This document shows, in pieces, positions 25,561-34,020 of a stretch of DNA of 64,000 nt (positions are counted from its first letter, which is position 1; each line of letters opens with the position of its first letter). Position numbers and translations under genes: made by a program. This DNA is from Roseiarcus sp963794655 (GTDB lineage Bacteria > Pseudomonadota > Alphaproteobacteria > Rhizobiales > Beijerinckiaceae), in NCBI GenBank assembly GCA_963794655.1, contig CAWCEV010000006.1, positions 558,001 to 622,000 of the forward strand, in the 5' to 3' direction. The notes beneath the pieces are model-generated. The model worked only from the letters and a program-made list of their open reading frames with translations. It did no database searches and was not told the origin of the DNA.

Positions 25561-26205
25561 TCATAGCCGCGCGCGGGCGAGCTTCTGGAACGCCCGGGCG
25601 CGGTGCGAGAGGGCAATCGAGCCGTCGGCGGGGAGCCCGTGCTTCTCCTCGGCGCTCATCTCGCCGAAGGTGCGGTCGTGGCCGTCGGGGAGGAAGATCG
25701 GATCGTAGCCGAACCCCGCCGTCCCGCGCGGCGGGAAGACGAGCGTCCCGTCGACCCGGCCTTCGAAGGTCTCGAGCGCCCCGTCCGGCCAGGCGAGGGC
25801 GAGAACGCTGATGAACCAGGCGCGCCACGGCGGCGGCGCGGCGCCCGCTCTGAGCTCGCGCTCGACCCGGGCCATCGCGGCGGCGAAATCCTTGCCGCCG
25901 CCCGCCCAGCGGGCCGAATAGATCCCGGGCGCGCCGCCGAGCGCCTCGACGCAAAGCCCGGAATCGTCGGCCAGCGCGAGGATTCTCGAAGCGCGCGCGG
26001 CCGCCTCGGCCTTGAGCGCGGCGTTGTCGCGGAAGCTCGTCCCCGTCTCCTCGGGCTCGGCGAGCTTAAGCTCGCCGGCGCTGACCGCCTCGACGCCGGA
26101 AGGCGCGAGCAACTCGCGCATCTCCCTGAGCTTGCCGGGATTGTGGGTCGCGACGACGAGCCGGCCGGTCAGTCGCGCGGGCTTGCCGGCTTCGCCGCCG
26201 CTCAC
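25561..26205 (-). CDS. rdgB: dITP/XTP pyrophosphatase RdgB (HAM1 family)
   Basis: House-cleaning NTPase that hydrolyses dITP, ITP and XTP. It has VVATHNPGKLREMRELL, ETGTSFRDNAALKA, ALADDSGLCVEALGGAPGIYSARWAG and FGYDPIFLPDG, with the usual HRARAF end. 214 residues. The start is a GTG at 26205 that overlaps the stop of the M48 gene (GTGA), so it is translationally coupled. Last gene of the SNase-M48-rdgB operon. Confidence 0.96.
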   Translation of the reverse strand: MSGGEAGKPARLTGRLVVATHNPGKLREMRELLAPSGVEAVSAGELKLAEPEETGTSFRDNAALKAEAAARASRILALADDSGLCVEALGGAPGIYSARWAGGGKDFAAAMARVERELRAGAAPPPWRAWFISVLALAWPDGALETFEGRVDGTLVFPPRGTAGFGYDPIFLPDGHDRTFGEMSAEEKHGLPADGSIALSHRARAFQKLARARL

Positions 26206-27695
26206 TGGGCGACGATCTTGTAGCGCTGCCCGGGACTAAGCGCCGCGCCGCGCTCGAGGCCATTGAGGATCAGGAACTGATCGATCGGCCGCGGCAGGAA
26301 GGCCATGCGCGCCGCGAGCGTCTCGGCGGTGTCGCCCGCCGCCGCCTCGATGACCTTGACCTTCTGCGGCAGGGCCATCGCCGAGTCCTGGGCGTTGATG
26401 AGCCGGAACGAATTGAGCGATGCCATGAACCGCGAGTCGACAGTGGGCGAGAGCGAGTGGGCGGCGTAAATGAGCCGGTAAAGCCGGCCGTTCAGACGAA
26501 TGGCTCCAAGGCGGAAGCTCCACTGCTGGCCCTGGGCGACGGCGGTCGCGGCCTCGAGGCCGGCGATCTCCTTGGGCTCGATCGCGGTCGTCTTGACGCC
26601 GTCGATCCAGCCCGACCCGATCGCGCTCGCGACCGGCGTCGACTCCCCGATTGCGACGCTGTCGAGGCGCAGCGCCTCGCCGCCCGCTTCTCCAACCCCG
26701 ATCAGCGCCGCCGACTGGTTGTCGAGGGAAAAGCCGTCGGGCGCGTCGAAGGCGAAGCCGAGCTTGGGGTGAATGAAGGCGTTGTCGCGCACGACGCCCT
26801 GCGACGGGTCGTCGCCGAAGGCGACGCCGTCGATCGCGGCGAGATAGCCGTTGCGGCCGGTCTCCGCGGTCCCCGGCGGGCCGAACTGCCGCGCTTCCGC
26901 GGTCGCCTGGGCGACGCGCTCGGGCGTGGACGGGTGGGTCGCCATCATGTCCGGGCGGTCGGCGGAGCCTGCGCCCGAGACCGAAGCGCGTAGCGCGCTC
27001 CACTCGCCGAGCGCGGTGAGGAACCGGGCCGCGGCGTAAGGGTCGTACCCGGCCTTCGCGATGGTCTTGATGCCGATCTGGTCAGCCTCGAATTCCTGCT
27101 GACGGGAAAAGCTGGCGATCGCCAGCTTCGAGCGCGCCTCCGCCTCGTCCTGGGCCTGACGCTGGGCCAGCACTTGCGCGTTCACCTTGGTGAACAGGGC
27201 TGCCGTCTTCTCGAATTCCGCCCGCTGGGCGGCGTGGCGCGCGGTGACGTGGCCGATCTCATGGGCCATGACGGCGGCGATCTCGGACGTGTCGTCGGCG
27301 AGCGCGAGCAGGCCGCGGGTCACGAAAATGTCGCCGGAGGGCAGGGCGAAGGCGTTGACGATCGGCGAATTGAGGATTGTGACCCGGTACGGCTGCCCGC
27401 CGGCGTCCGAGGCGGGAGCGAGCTTGACCAGGACGCCGTTGAGATAAGCCTCGGTCGCCGGCGCGTTATAGACGCCGCCGAACGCCTCGATGAGGCGCTT
27501 GCGCTCCGGACTGACCGGCGTACCGGCGACGGCGTGGGGCGCGGCGGGCGGGGCCGCGCTGACCGGGGTGGGCGGAGGATCGATCGCCGCGCAGGCCGCA
27601 AGGCCGAACGCAAACGCGACGGCCAGCCCCGCGAGGAAGCCCCGGCCGCGCCGGGGCGCGGCCGTCCGTCCCAATCTGTCGGCTGGGCCGCTCAT
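26202..27695 (-). CDS. M48 family metalloprotease, lipoprotein, with C-terminal LysM-like tail
   Basis: 497 residues. The N-terminus has a positively charged stretch, a hydrophobic run and a lipobox (GLAAC), suggesting an outer-membrane or periplasmic lipoprotein like BepA/YfgC. The catalytic zinc site VMAHEIGHVTARHAA is complete, with the third ligand region in QEFEADQIG. DMMATHPSTPER is the usual M48C substrate-loop motif. The C-terminus (ALSPGQRYKIV) resembles a LysM end. It overlaps both neighbours by 4 bp. A probable role is outer-membrane protein quality control, by analogy. Confidence 0.92.
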   Translation of the reverse strand: MSGPADRLGRTAAPRRGRGFLAGLAVAFAFGLAACAAIDPPPTPVSAAPPAAPHAVAGTPVSPERKRLIEAFGGVYNAPATEAYLNGVLVKLAPASDAGGQPYRVTILNSPIVNAFALPSGDIFVTRGLLALADDTSEIAAVMAHEIGHVTARHAAQRAEFEKTAALFTKVNAQVLAQRQAQDEAEARSKLAIASFSRQQEFEADQIGIKTIAKAGYDPYAAARFLTALGEWSALRASVSGAGSADRPDMMATHPSTPERVAQATAEARQFGPPGTAETGRNGYLAAIDGVAFGDDPSQGVVRDNAFIHPKLGFAFDAPDGFSLDNQSAALIGVGEAGGEALRLDSVAIGESTPVASAIGSGWIDGVKTTAIEPKEIAGLEAATAVAQGQQWSFRLGAIRLNGRLYRLIYAAHSLSPTVDSRFMASLNSFRLINAQDSAMALPQKVKVIEAAAGDTAETLAARMAFLPRPIDQFLILNGLERGAALSPGQRYKIVAQ

Positions 27696-28561
27696 CGGTT
27701 CGGCGTCGCTTCTCCTGACGCGTCCGCGCGACGCGCAATTTCGATCATCGTCGGCTCGCCGACTTCGATTCTCGGACCGAAACGGTCATCGAGCGCGCCG
27801 CGCGCCCGGATCGTGTCGCCGACCAGCGCGCTGACCGGCCGTCCCTCTCGCGCCAGGGCCGGCTCCAGCTTGCGCGTGATCACGATGGTGGGACCGTCAT
27901 GCGGAGCGAGCTCAAGATAAAGGCGCGAGCGCGCAAAGCCAACCCTCCGCAGCCTGCCCTCGATAACGACGAACCCGCCGTCGCGGTCGCGCAATTGGGC
28001 CAAATCGGTCGAGTGGATGACCGCGAAGTCGGGATCGCGCCACACTCCCAACCCCGCCTGGCGCGCGCCGTCCTCGATTCTGAGCCGCTCGGCGGCGCAG
28101 CCGCGGGTCTCGAACTCCGGCCGGACGCGGGCCAAGCCCGCGCCCAGCAGCGCCGCGGCGGTCGAACCGGCCGATCCAGCGGCCGGATCGGGGAGGCTCA
28201 GGTCAGCGATCGTCCTGCCCCATCGATCAGGCGCCCCGGCCAGGACAATCAGGTCCGCGTCCCGGCCAAGCAGGCGGCGCTCGAGGAAATTCTGCGCGGC
28301 GCTGGCGATTTCAGGCGCTCCGCGATCCGCGCTAGGGGCGTCCAGGCCGCCGAGCCGCACGGTTCTGCCGTCACTGAGCGCAACGTCGAGCCGCTGATCG
28401 ACGCCGACCACCTGGACCCGCCCGCCCGGCGAGCCGCAAGCGGCAAGTCCGGGCGCTGTCGGCATAAGGATGATCGCCAATGCGGTGCAAGCGACACGAA
28501 GCCGCAGGGCGCGGCGGCGCGAGATCCTGGCGGAGTGGCGATGCGCGGACCGGAAATTCAT
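27692..28561 (-). CDS. Exported SNase-like (thermonuclease family) protein
   Basis: 289 residues with an N-terminal signal/anchor (LRVACTALAIILMPTAPGLAA) and an SNase fold: VRLGGLDAP, RRLLGRDADLIVL, DRWGRTIADL and GLGVWRDPDF. Compared with staphylococcal nuclease, the first and last active-site Arg appear kept (VRLGG, DRWGR), but the catalytic Glu after DxP is replaced by Ser (DAPSADRG). Nuclease activity is therefore doubtful. The C-terminal third has an added beta-rich region (GFVVIEGRLRRVG). It overlaps the M48 gene (ATGA) as first gene of that operon. Confidence 0.82.
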   Translation of the reverse strand: MNFRSAHRHSARISRRRALRLRVACTALAIILMPTAPGLAACGSPGGRVQVVGVDQRLDVALSDGRTVRLGGLDAPSADRGAPEIASAAQNFLERRLLGRDADLIVLAGAPDRWGRTIADLSLPDPAAGSAGSTAAALLGAGLARVRPEFETRGCAAERLRIEDGARQAGLGVWRDPDFAVIHSTDLAQLRDRDGGFVVIEGRLRRVGFARSRLYLELAPHDGPTIVITRKLEPALAREGRPVSALVGDTIRARGALDDRFGPRIEVGEPTMIEIARRADASGEATPNR

Positions 28562-28632
28562 GCTAAGGGCCTTGCCGCGCGGCGGCCTGGTTTGTCCAGA
28601 GCGTTTTGGCAGGCCGCTGTGTCTGTCGAGGG

Positions 28633-28708
28633 TCCCGGTAGCTCAGCTGGATAGAGCACAGGTTTCCTAAACCTGGGGTCAGAGGTTCAAGTCCTCTCCG
28701 GGACGCCA
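28633..28708 (+). tRNA. tRNA-Arg (anticodon CCT)
   Basis: A full cloverleaf can be drawn: acceptor GTCCCGG/CCGGGAC, D-arm GCTC..GAGC, anticodon stem CAGGT/ACCTG around loop TTCCTAA, variable loop, T-arm AGAGG-TTCAAGT-CCTCT, discriminator G and encoded CCA. It reads AGG codons. tRNA genes are frequent integration sites, and the accessory region starts right behind this one. The 232 bp from here to 28940 hold no gene that I can support. Confidence 0.97.
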
Positions 28709-28940
28709 ATTATTCCAAGCCTTTGTAAGGCTACCTCACCCCAAGGCGGTTGTCGGGCGAAGGACGTTGGCTTCAGACGCCGGTAATGACCGATCCTGAC
28801 GGGATGGTATCTCCATCTCGCTCTCTGACCCTGCGCGCTCCACAAGCTTCCGCGCATGTCAAAGAGCGACAGAACTCTACCGCGTCAATTGTCCCGTACT
28901 TTTCGCGCCGACCCCTTCAAGCTGCCGTTGGGCGGTGACC

Positions 28941-29582
28941 CTACCGCAGATTGTAGCGCGCGCGTAGCTCCTCGACCTGAGCTGGAGTCAGTGGCCTGAT
29001 CTTCTCGCCGCGCAGCATCAGGAACAGCTTGGCCGTCTCCTCCAACTCCTCTGTTGCGTACTGGGCGTTGTCGAGCGAAGTGCCGGCGACCACCGGCCCG
29101 TGATTGGCGAGCAGCACAGCGTGGTGCTCGCCAGCCAAGGCCTCGACTGCTCTGGCGAGCGTCTCGTCGCCCGGCGGAAAATACGGGGCAAGCGGGAGCC
29201 GTCCGACCCGCATGACAAAATAAGCGGTGAGTGGTGGCAGGGCATCCCTCGGGTCGACGTCGGCGAGCAGGCTGACAGCCACCGAATGGGTCGAATGTAA
29301 ATGCACCACGGCGCGCGCATCGGCCCGCTGGCCGTACATGCAGAAGTGAAGGAATGCTTCCTTTGTCGGCTTGCCGCCCGAGACGAAGCGGCCTCCGGCG
29401 TCGAATATCGACAGCGTCGCCGGGTCGAGCTTGCCAAGCGACGCGTTAGTCGGCGTCATCAGCCAGCCACCTCCGGAGAGGCGGACGCTAATATTGCCGG
29501 TTGAGCCAAAAGTCAGACCGCGAGAGAAGAGCGACAGCCCCGCCTCACAGACTGCCTCTCGCGCCTGCGTCTCCTCGCTCAT
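28941..29582 (-). CDS. otnC: 3-oxo-tetronate 4-phosphate decarboxylase OtnC (class II aldolase fold)
   Basis: Class II aldolase/adducin-fold enzyme that decarboxylates 3-oxo-tetronate 4-phosphate to dihydroxyacetone phosphate. It has STGNISVRL, the metal site HLHSTH, and LANHGPVV with the third His, plus the acid/base Glu in PTKEAFLH. 213 residues. It lies 10 bp after otnK, matching the conserved otnK-otnC-otnI neighbourhood that defines this function; a fuculose-phosphate-aldolase activity is the less likely alternative. Last gene of the operon. Confidence 0.9.
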   Translation of the reverse strand: MSEETQAREAVCEAGLSLFSRGLTFGSTGNISVRLSGGGWLMTPTNASLGKLDPATLSIFDAGGRFVSGGKPTKEAFLHFCMYGQRADARAVVHLHSTHSVAVSLLADVDPRDALPPLTAYFVMRVGRLPLAPYFPPGDETLARAVEALAGEHHAVLLANHGPVVAGTSLDNAQYATEELEETAKLFLMLRGEKIRPLTPAQVEELRARYNLR

Positions 29583-29592
29583 TGCGTCCTCC

Positions 29593-30855
29593 TCATCGCG
29601 TCGTGGCCAGCGCGCGCGCGAAGAAGTCCGGGCCTCCGAAATTGCCGGACTTCAGCGCCATTTGCATGTCCCCGCCGGCTCGCCCGATCGTACGCATGAG
29701 CGGCACGCCAGGGGCGATCTCCGGTCCGAGCCGGAACGCGTTGACGTGTAAGCGGTCGACCGCCGCCCCGCACGTCTCTCCCCCTGCTATGATGAGCCGC
29801 CGCACGCCGATCTCGACGAGGCCGGTGGCAATCTCGGCCAGCGCCGCCTCGATGGCCTGGCCTGAGGCCTCGCGGCCGAACCGAGCCTGTAGCGCGGCGA
29901 CGCCGGTCGGCTCGGCGCTGGACGCGATGAGCACAGGCCCAGCGGCCAGGCGCTCTTTTGCCCACGCGACGGCGCGCCTGGCTTCGCTCTTGTCTTCGAT
30001 GAGCCTTTCTGGCGTGAGCCGCAGCGTCGGAATGGCGCCCTCCGCCGCAGCGATCTGGTCGAGCGTCGCCCGCGAGCACGAGCCGGCCAAACAAGCGGCG
30101 AGCCCTTCGACTGCGTCCAAGGTCGAGCACGCTTGGGCGTCTTGCCCGCGCGCTAAGGCGCGGGCCAGACCCAAGCCGAGACCCGAGGCGCCAACCGAGA
30201 CCGGGCCCCGCGCCGCCGCTTCGCCGATGAACTCGAGATGGCGTTCGAACACTGCATCCACGATCGCGGCGCCGCAGCCTTGTTGTTCGAGCTCATTAAG
30301 ACGACGCGTGATCGCGACGCCCCCTTCGGCGACGGTCGGCAGGGCGACGAGACCGACCGGCGCCTTGGACTGGCGCCGCAGCACACGCACCAGATTGGAG
30401 TCGCGCATCGGGTTCAGAGGATGGTCCTTAAGCGGGCTCTCGTTCAGAGGAACTGAACCGACGAACAGGTGCCCGAGATAGACGGTGCGTCCCGTCTCCG
30501 GAAAAGCGGGCGTCACGAGCATGCAGCCGGCGCCGGCGCGGGCGCGGAGCGCCTCGCCGACCGGCCCGATGTTTCCGGCGTCGGTCGAGTCGAAAGTCGA
30601 GCAGATCTTATAGATAACGTGGCGCGCCCCACGGGACGCAAGCCAGTCATAACCGGCGGTCGCCGCCGCGACCGCGCGGGCCGCTTCGACGGAGCGGATC
30701 TTTAGCGCGATGACGATCGCCGCGGCATCGGCTGCTTCGAAGCCCGCGGCGGGAACGCCGATTGTCTGGACAGTGGAGAGGCCATTTCGACTAAGCGTGT
30801 TCGCGAGGTCGGATGCGCCAGTGTAGTCGTCGGCGACGGCGCCAAGAAGCAGCAC
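29593..30855 (-). CDS. otnK: 3-oxo-tetronate kinase OtnK (DUF1537)
   Basis: Four-carbon acid-sugar kinase. The N-terminal DUF1537 domain has GAVADDYTGASDLA and ICSTFDSTDAGNIG; the C-terminal nucleotide-binding domain has IAGGETCGA and FGGPDFF. 420 residues from a GTG at 30855, chosen because it follows AGGAG at the right distance and begins 2 bp after the otnI stop. The frame is open to 30945, but that would overlap otnI. The gene sits between otnI and otnC in one operon. Confidence 0.93.
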   Translation of the reverse strand: MLLLGAVADDYTGASDLANTLSRNGLSTVQTIGVPAAGFEAADAAAIVIALKIRSVEAARAVAAATAGYDWLASRGARHVIYKICSTFDSTDAGNIGPVGEALRARAGAGCMLVTPAFPETGRTVYLGHLFVGSVPLNESPLKDHPLNPMRDSNLVRVLRRQSKAPVGLVALPTVAEGGVAITRRLNELEQQGCGAAIVDAVFERHLEFIGEAAARGPVSVGASGLGLGLARALARGQDAQACSTLDAVEGLAACLAGSCSRATLDQIAAAEGAIPTLRLTPERLIEDKSEARRAVAWAKERLAAGPVLIASSAEPTGVAALQARFGREASGQAIEAALAEIATGLVEIGVRRLIIAGGETCGAAVDRLHVNAFRLGPEIAPGVPLMRTIGRAGGDMQMALKSGNFGGPDFFARALATTR

Positions 30856-30856
30856 G

Positions 30857-31636
30857 TCAGGAACTCCTCCTGTACCGTTGAAACCAGCCCAGTCCCTCAA
30901 CGGCGCCGGCGCGCGGATTGTATTCGCAGCCGACGTAGCCGTCATAGCCGAGTTGATCGAACTCGGCGAACAGGAAGGGGAAGTTCAGCTCTTCGCCGTC
31001 CGGCTCGTGGCGGGAGGGGACAGAAGCGACTTGAATATGGCCAACGATCGGCTGTAGCGCACGAAACGCCATGGTGACGTCGCCGTGCATAATCTGCCGA
31101 TGGAAGACATCGAACTGAAGCTTGACATTGGGGAGGCCAAGGCTCGCGATCAAATTGCAGGCATAGGGGAAATCGTTGAGGAAGTATCCGGGCATGTTGC
31201 GCGGGTTGATCGGTTCCAGAAGAAGGTCGACCCCGTGGCCGGCCAAAACTGGCGCTGCGTATTCGATAGCGCGGCGATAGCTGGCTTCCGCCTTCGGGTC
31301 GCTGCGCGCGGCATTTCCAGCCATCATGTGAACCCGTTTGACGCCCGTCTCCGCGACATAGTCAAGAGCCTGAGCGACGCCGGACTTGAACTCCGCGAAC
31401 CGGTCAGGCAGGGCGGCAAGCCCACGTTCGCCGCTCTCCCAACGCCCGGGCGGAAGGTTGAAAAGAACCTGTGTAAGCCGGTTGCGCTTCAGATGTTCGG
31501 CAATCGCCTCGGGCCGATGATCGTAGGGAAAAAGAAACTCGACCGCCGCGAACCCCGCGTCCGCCGCTGCATCGAAGCGATCGAGGAAGACGTGTTCGGT
31601 GAACATCATCGAGAGGTTGGCGGCGAATTTTGGCAT
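30857..31636 (-). CDS. otnI: 2-oxo-tetronate isomerase OtnI (hydroxypyruvate isomerase family)
   Basis: TIM-barrel isomerase of the Hyi/OtnI group that turns 2-oxo-tetronate into 3-oxo-tetronate. MPKFAANLSMMFTE is the typical start, followed by VEFLFPYDH, LFNLPPGRW, MMAGN, LLLEPINPRNMPGYFL (metal Glu), QFDVFHRQIM and YVGCEYNPRA. 259 residues from the ATG at 31636; the frame is open to 31699. First gene of otnI-otnK-otnC. Together they feed C4 sugar acids (threonate/erythronate type) into DHAP and CO2. Confidence 0.92.
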   Translation of the reverse strand: MPKFAANLSMMFTEHVFLDRFDAAADAGFAAVEFLFPYDHRPEAIAEHLKRNRLTQVLFNLPPGRWESGERGLAALPDRFAEFKSGVAQALDYVAETGVKRVHMMAGNAARSDPKAEASYRRAIEYAAPVLAGHGVDLLLEPINPRNMPGYFLNDFPYACNLIASLGLPNVKLQFDVFHRQIMHGDVTMAFRALQPIVGHIQVASVPSRHEPDGEELNFPFLFAEFDQLGYDGYVGCEYNPRAGAVEGLGWFQRYRRSS

Positions 31637-31950
31637 GAATAATACTTCCAGAGAGGAGATCACCCCAACGATGGCGCAATATTCACGTGGTTTCACCACT
31701 TATTTCGCCGCGGAAGCCCAGCTCTATGGCGCCGCGTGTCCAAGTCGGACAGCGAGCCCATAGGCTCGCGGTCGCCGAGCTTTTGTCGCGAACGATGAGG
31801 GAAAATGGCGCCGATAATCTCCAACCCTAGACGCAAGTTTCGACTTTGAACTCCGCGGTGAACGGGGCTGTTTTCGAGCATGCGCCGCGGTGCGACGAAC
31901 TGGCCGGTTTCAATGAGCTGAATGTTTCCGGGCGGCGCGTCTGACTTTCT

Positions 31951-32148
31951 TTCTCCCTGGCCGTAGAGGCTCGCTCCACCGATCACCACCGCGGCCATGA
32001 CGTCCAGTTCGAGCCCGGCGCCGGCAAGCGGGTCGATTGACAATATTTGGGACGACATCAGCGTCGCGGCGACAGCCGAGAGCGCGGCTGAAACCACATA
32101 CGGCAGCACGCTGTAAAACAGCACGTCAAGACCTGTCCAGGCAGCCAA
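31951..32148 (-). pseudogene. Fragment of an RbsC-type sugar ABC permease
   Basis: About 66 codons encode the typical C-terminal part of ribose-type permeases: two hydrophobic runs, then SIDPLAGAGLELDVMAAVVIGGASLYG. Compare LELQAVAAAVIGGTALSG in the intact permease at 36344-37321. Both the N-terminal two thirds and the last helices are missing. Downstream to otnI (31637-31950) the sequence is not recognisable. Decay or deletion of a second importer is the simplest explanation. Confidence 0.75.
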
Positions 32149-32160
32149 TAATGTCTCCCG

Positions 32161-32937
32161 CTATTGCGCCAGGAAGCCGCCATCCACCGCGAGCACGTGG
32201 CCGGTTATCATCGCTGCGGCCGGACTTGCGAGAAAGCAGATCGCAGCCGCGATATCGCGAGGTTCGGCGAGTTTTCGCATGGGGGTCATCGCCTCGATGC
32301 GTGCGACAAGCTCTGGGTCCTTCAGGATTCCCGCAGTGAGGTCGGTGCGGACGTAGGTCGGCGCGACGGCGTTCACCCGAATCCCGTTCGCCGCCCATTC
32401 CACCGCGAGCGCGCGAGTCATGTTCACGACCGCGCCCTTCGTTGCTTGATAGGAGATGTTGGGGTAGAGGCCGCCGCCCGACATGCCGACGATTGAGGCG
32501 ACATTGACGATCGCGCCCCCACCAGCGGCGGTCATCGGCCGTGCTGCGGCGCGTGCGCACAAAAAAGCGCCGGTCATGTTTACCGCGACCACCTTGTCCC
32601 AGTCCCCCAGAGCGAGTTCGACCGCAGGACGTCGGATCGCAATGCCGGCATTGTTGATCAGAATATCGACCCGCCCTTCGCTTTCGAGGGTCGCCTCAAC
32701 CATCGCGTCCACGCTAGCTTCGTCAGCTACGTCTACCGTGATCGCAAAAGCGCGAAATCCCGCCGCCGCCATCGTTGCAGCCGTGGCTTCGGCTGTGGCC
32801 TTGTCGAGATCGGCGACTGCGACGTGCGCTCCGGCCCGGGCCAGCATCTCGGCGGTTTCACGACCAATTCCGCGCGCGCCCCCCGTGACGATCGCGACCC
32901 GGTCCTCGAGACCCACGAGATCACGAATATCCGCCAT
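32161..32937 (-). CDS. SDR family oxidoreductase
   Basis: 258-residue classical short-chain dehydrogenase. It has the cofactor motif VTGGARGIGRET, DVADEASVD, INNAGIA, the catalytic Ser in VASIVG, YQATK (Tyr/Lys) and the C-terminal GHVLAVDGGF. An Asp after the second strand (AVADLDK) favours NAD(H). It lies beside the otn genes and divergent from the GntR regulator, so it may oxidise the sugar acid or sugar alcohol that enters the otn steps, taking the place of an LtnD/OtnD-type dehydrogenase. That role is inferred. Confidence 0.9.
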   Translation of the reverse strand: MADIRDLVGLEDRVAIVTGGARGIGRETAEMLARAGAHVAVADLDKATAEATAATMAAAGFRAFAITVDVADEASVDAMVEATLESEGRVDILINNAGIAIRRPAVELALGDWDKVVAVNMTGAFLCARAAARPMTAAGGGAIVNVASIVGMSGGGLYPNISYQATKGAVVNMTRALAVEWAANGIRVNAVAPTYVRTDLTAGILKDPELVARIEAMTPMRKLAEPRDIAAAICFLASPAAAMITGHVLAVDGGFLAQ

Positions 32938-33030
32938 GCATGTCTCCTTCCGCGCATTGCCGCGACTTAATCGCGCGTTCTTAGCCTTGGATGACGCCAG
33001 GGGGCTTGTGAGTCGCTTCTAACGTGAAGC

Positions 33031-33138
33031 TCATAAGCGATGGATGCGTTTACCGCCGCTGTCCACCCAGACGAGCGTGTCGCGCCCTTCGTCATAGACC
33101 GCGCCCTCGCCTGCGATGTCCAAGGCATCGAAGAGCAG
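33031..33138 (-). pseudogene. N-terminal fragment of an SMP-30/gluconolactonase gene
   Basis: A 35-codon stretch reads LLFDALDIAGEGAVYDEGRD followed by TLVWVDSGGKRIHRL and a stop. It matches the start of SMP-30/regucalcin proteins, including the metal-ligand Glu in GEG. The rest of the barrel is missing. It lies in the 308-bp gap between the SDR and GntR genes. With the permease fragment at 31951 it suggests a formerly larger operon here. Confidence 0.65.
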
Positions 33139-33225
33139 TCTTGGCGCACGTCCACGTCCCCCACCCCTCAGCTGCAGAGCGGCGCCAAAGTCTTCATTCC
33201 TTGGCCTATCCTACGAAATCAATAG

Positions 33226-33247
33226 ATTGACAACCTATCTGTCCAAT
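33226..33247. promoter_or_regulatory. Candidate operator of the GntR/FCD regulator
   Basis: ATTGACA-ACCTATCT-GTCCAAT is an imperfect palindrome (ATTG(G)ACA arms) touching the putative start codon of the GntR gene. FadR/FCD regulators often bind TTG-n-CAA type palindromes and repress themselves. The site may instead lie in the 5' region if translation starts further in. Confidence 0.35.
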
Positions 33248-34013
33248 GATTGCATACAGAACGGTGAAAGCTGTCATACAAAAGAGACGAAGGGATCTGT
33301 CCCTCGTACAACCCGGGACGGAGGCTCGAGGGGGGCTGGTCGAGGCGACCATGCGGGCGATTAACCAGCACATTCGTGCCGAGCGCCTACGCGCCGGCGA
33401 TCCTGTCCCATCCGAAGCCGGGCTTGCGGCGAAGTTCGGCGTTTCGCGGACTGTTGTGCGCGAAGCATTCCGGGCCCTCGCCGCGCTCGGAATTGTCGCT
33501 CTCGGGAGCGGGCGACGGGCGCGCGTTGGGACCATCGACAAGGACGTGTTGGGGCTCGTCATCGATCACGCGGTCCATACCGACCAGGCGTCGATCCAGC
33601 AGATCTACGACGTGCGGCGCACCATTGAAATGCGCACTGTCGTGCTCGCGGCGCTTCGCCGTTCGGAGCCTGAAGCTGAGGCAATCACCGCCCACGCCGT
33701 CGCGATGCGCCAAGCGTTTTTGCGCCCGGACGAGGCGATGGAACATGACATCGCCTTTCACAGCGCGATCGCGGTCGCCTCGCGCAACCCGCTCTTCGCC
33801 CTTATCGTCGGCTCGTTCAGCGTCGTCACCCGCCAGACATGGCGCATCGGCTGGGACAGCCGCTCGACTGACGTTGAACAACTCGCCAACGTCGAGTGCC
33901 ACGCGCGCATCGCGGAAGCGATCGAAGCCCGCAAGCCGCGCGCGGCCGAGACGTCTATGGCCGAGCATTTCGACGGTTCCGTCAAAGCTCTTCTTTCCGC
34001 CGGCGTGATCTGA
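33246..34013 (+). CDS. GntR family transcriptional regulator, FadR/FCD subfamily
   Basis: 255 residues. The winged helix-turn-helix (about residues 35-95) has VPSEAGLAAKFGVSRTVVREAFRALAALG, written here as motif positions VPSEAGL and VSRTVVREAF. The C-terminal FCD ligand domain has YDVRRTIEMRTV, a metal-binding EHDIAFHSAIAVAS and a late ECHARIAEAI / MAEHFDGS His pair. The start is uncertain, as no ribosome site precedes 33246. It ends 7 bp before the enolase-family gene, so it is co-transcribed with the dehydratase-transporter operon and probably controls it and the divergent SDR-otn genes. Its ligand is probably a sugar acid. Confidence 0.9.
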   Translation: MIAYRTVKAVIQKRRRDLSLVQPGTEARGGLVEATMRAINQHIRAERLRAGDPVPSEAGLAAKFGVSRTVVREAFRALAALGIVALGSGRRARVGTIDKDVLGLVIDHAVHTDQASIQQIYDVRRTIEMRTVVLAALRRSEPEAEAITAHAVAMRQAFLRPDEAMEHDIAFHSAIAVASRNPLFALIVGSFSVVTRQTWRIGWDSRSTDVEQLANVECHARIAEAIEARKPRAAETSMAEHFDGSVKALLSAGVI

Positions 34014-34020
34014 GGCGCCG

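Noticed and set aside
28633..28708. Proven island attachment site at the tRNA
   Set aside because: No integrase and no repeat of the tRNA 3' end seen inside the window; kept only as a suggestion.
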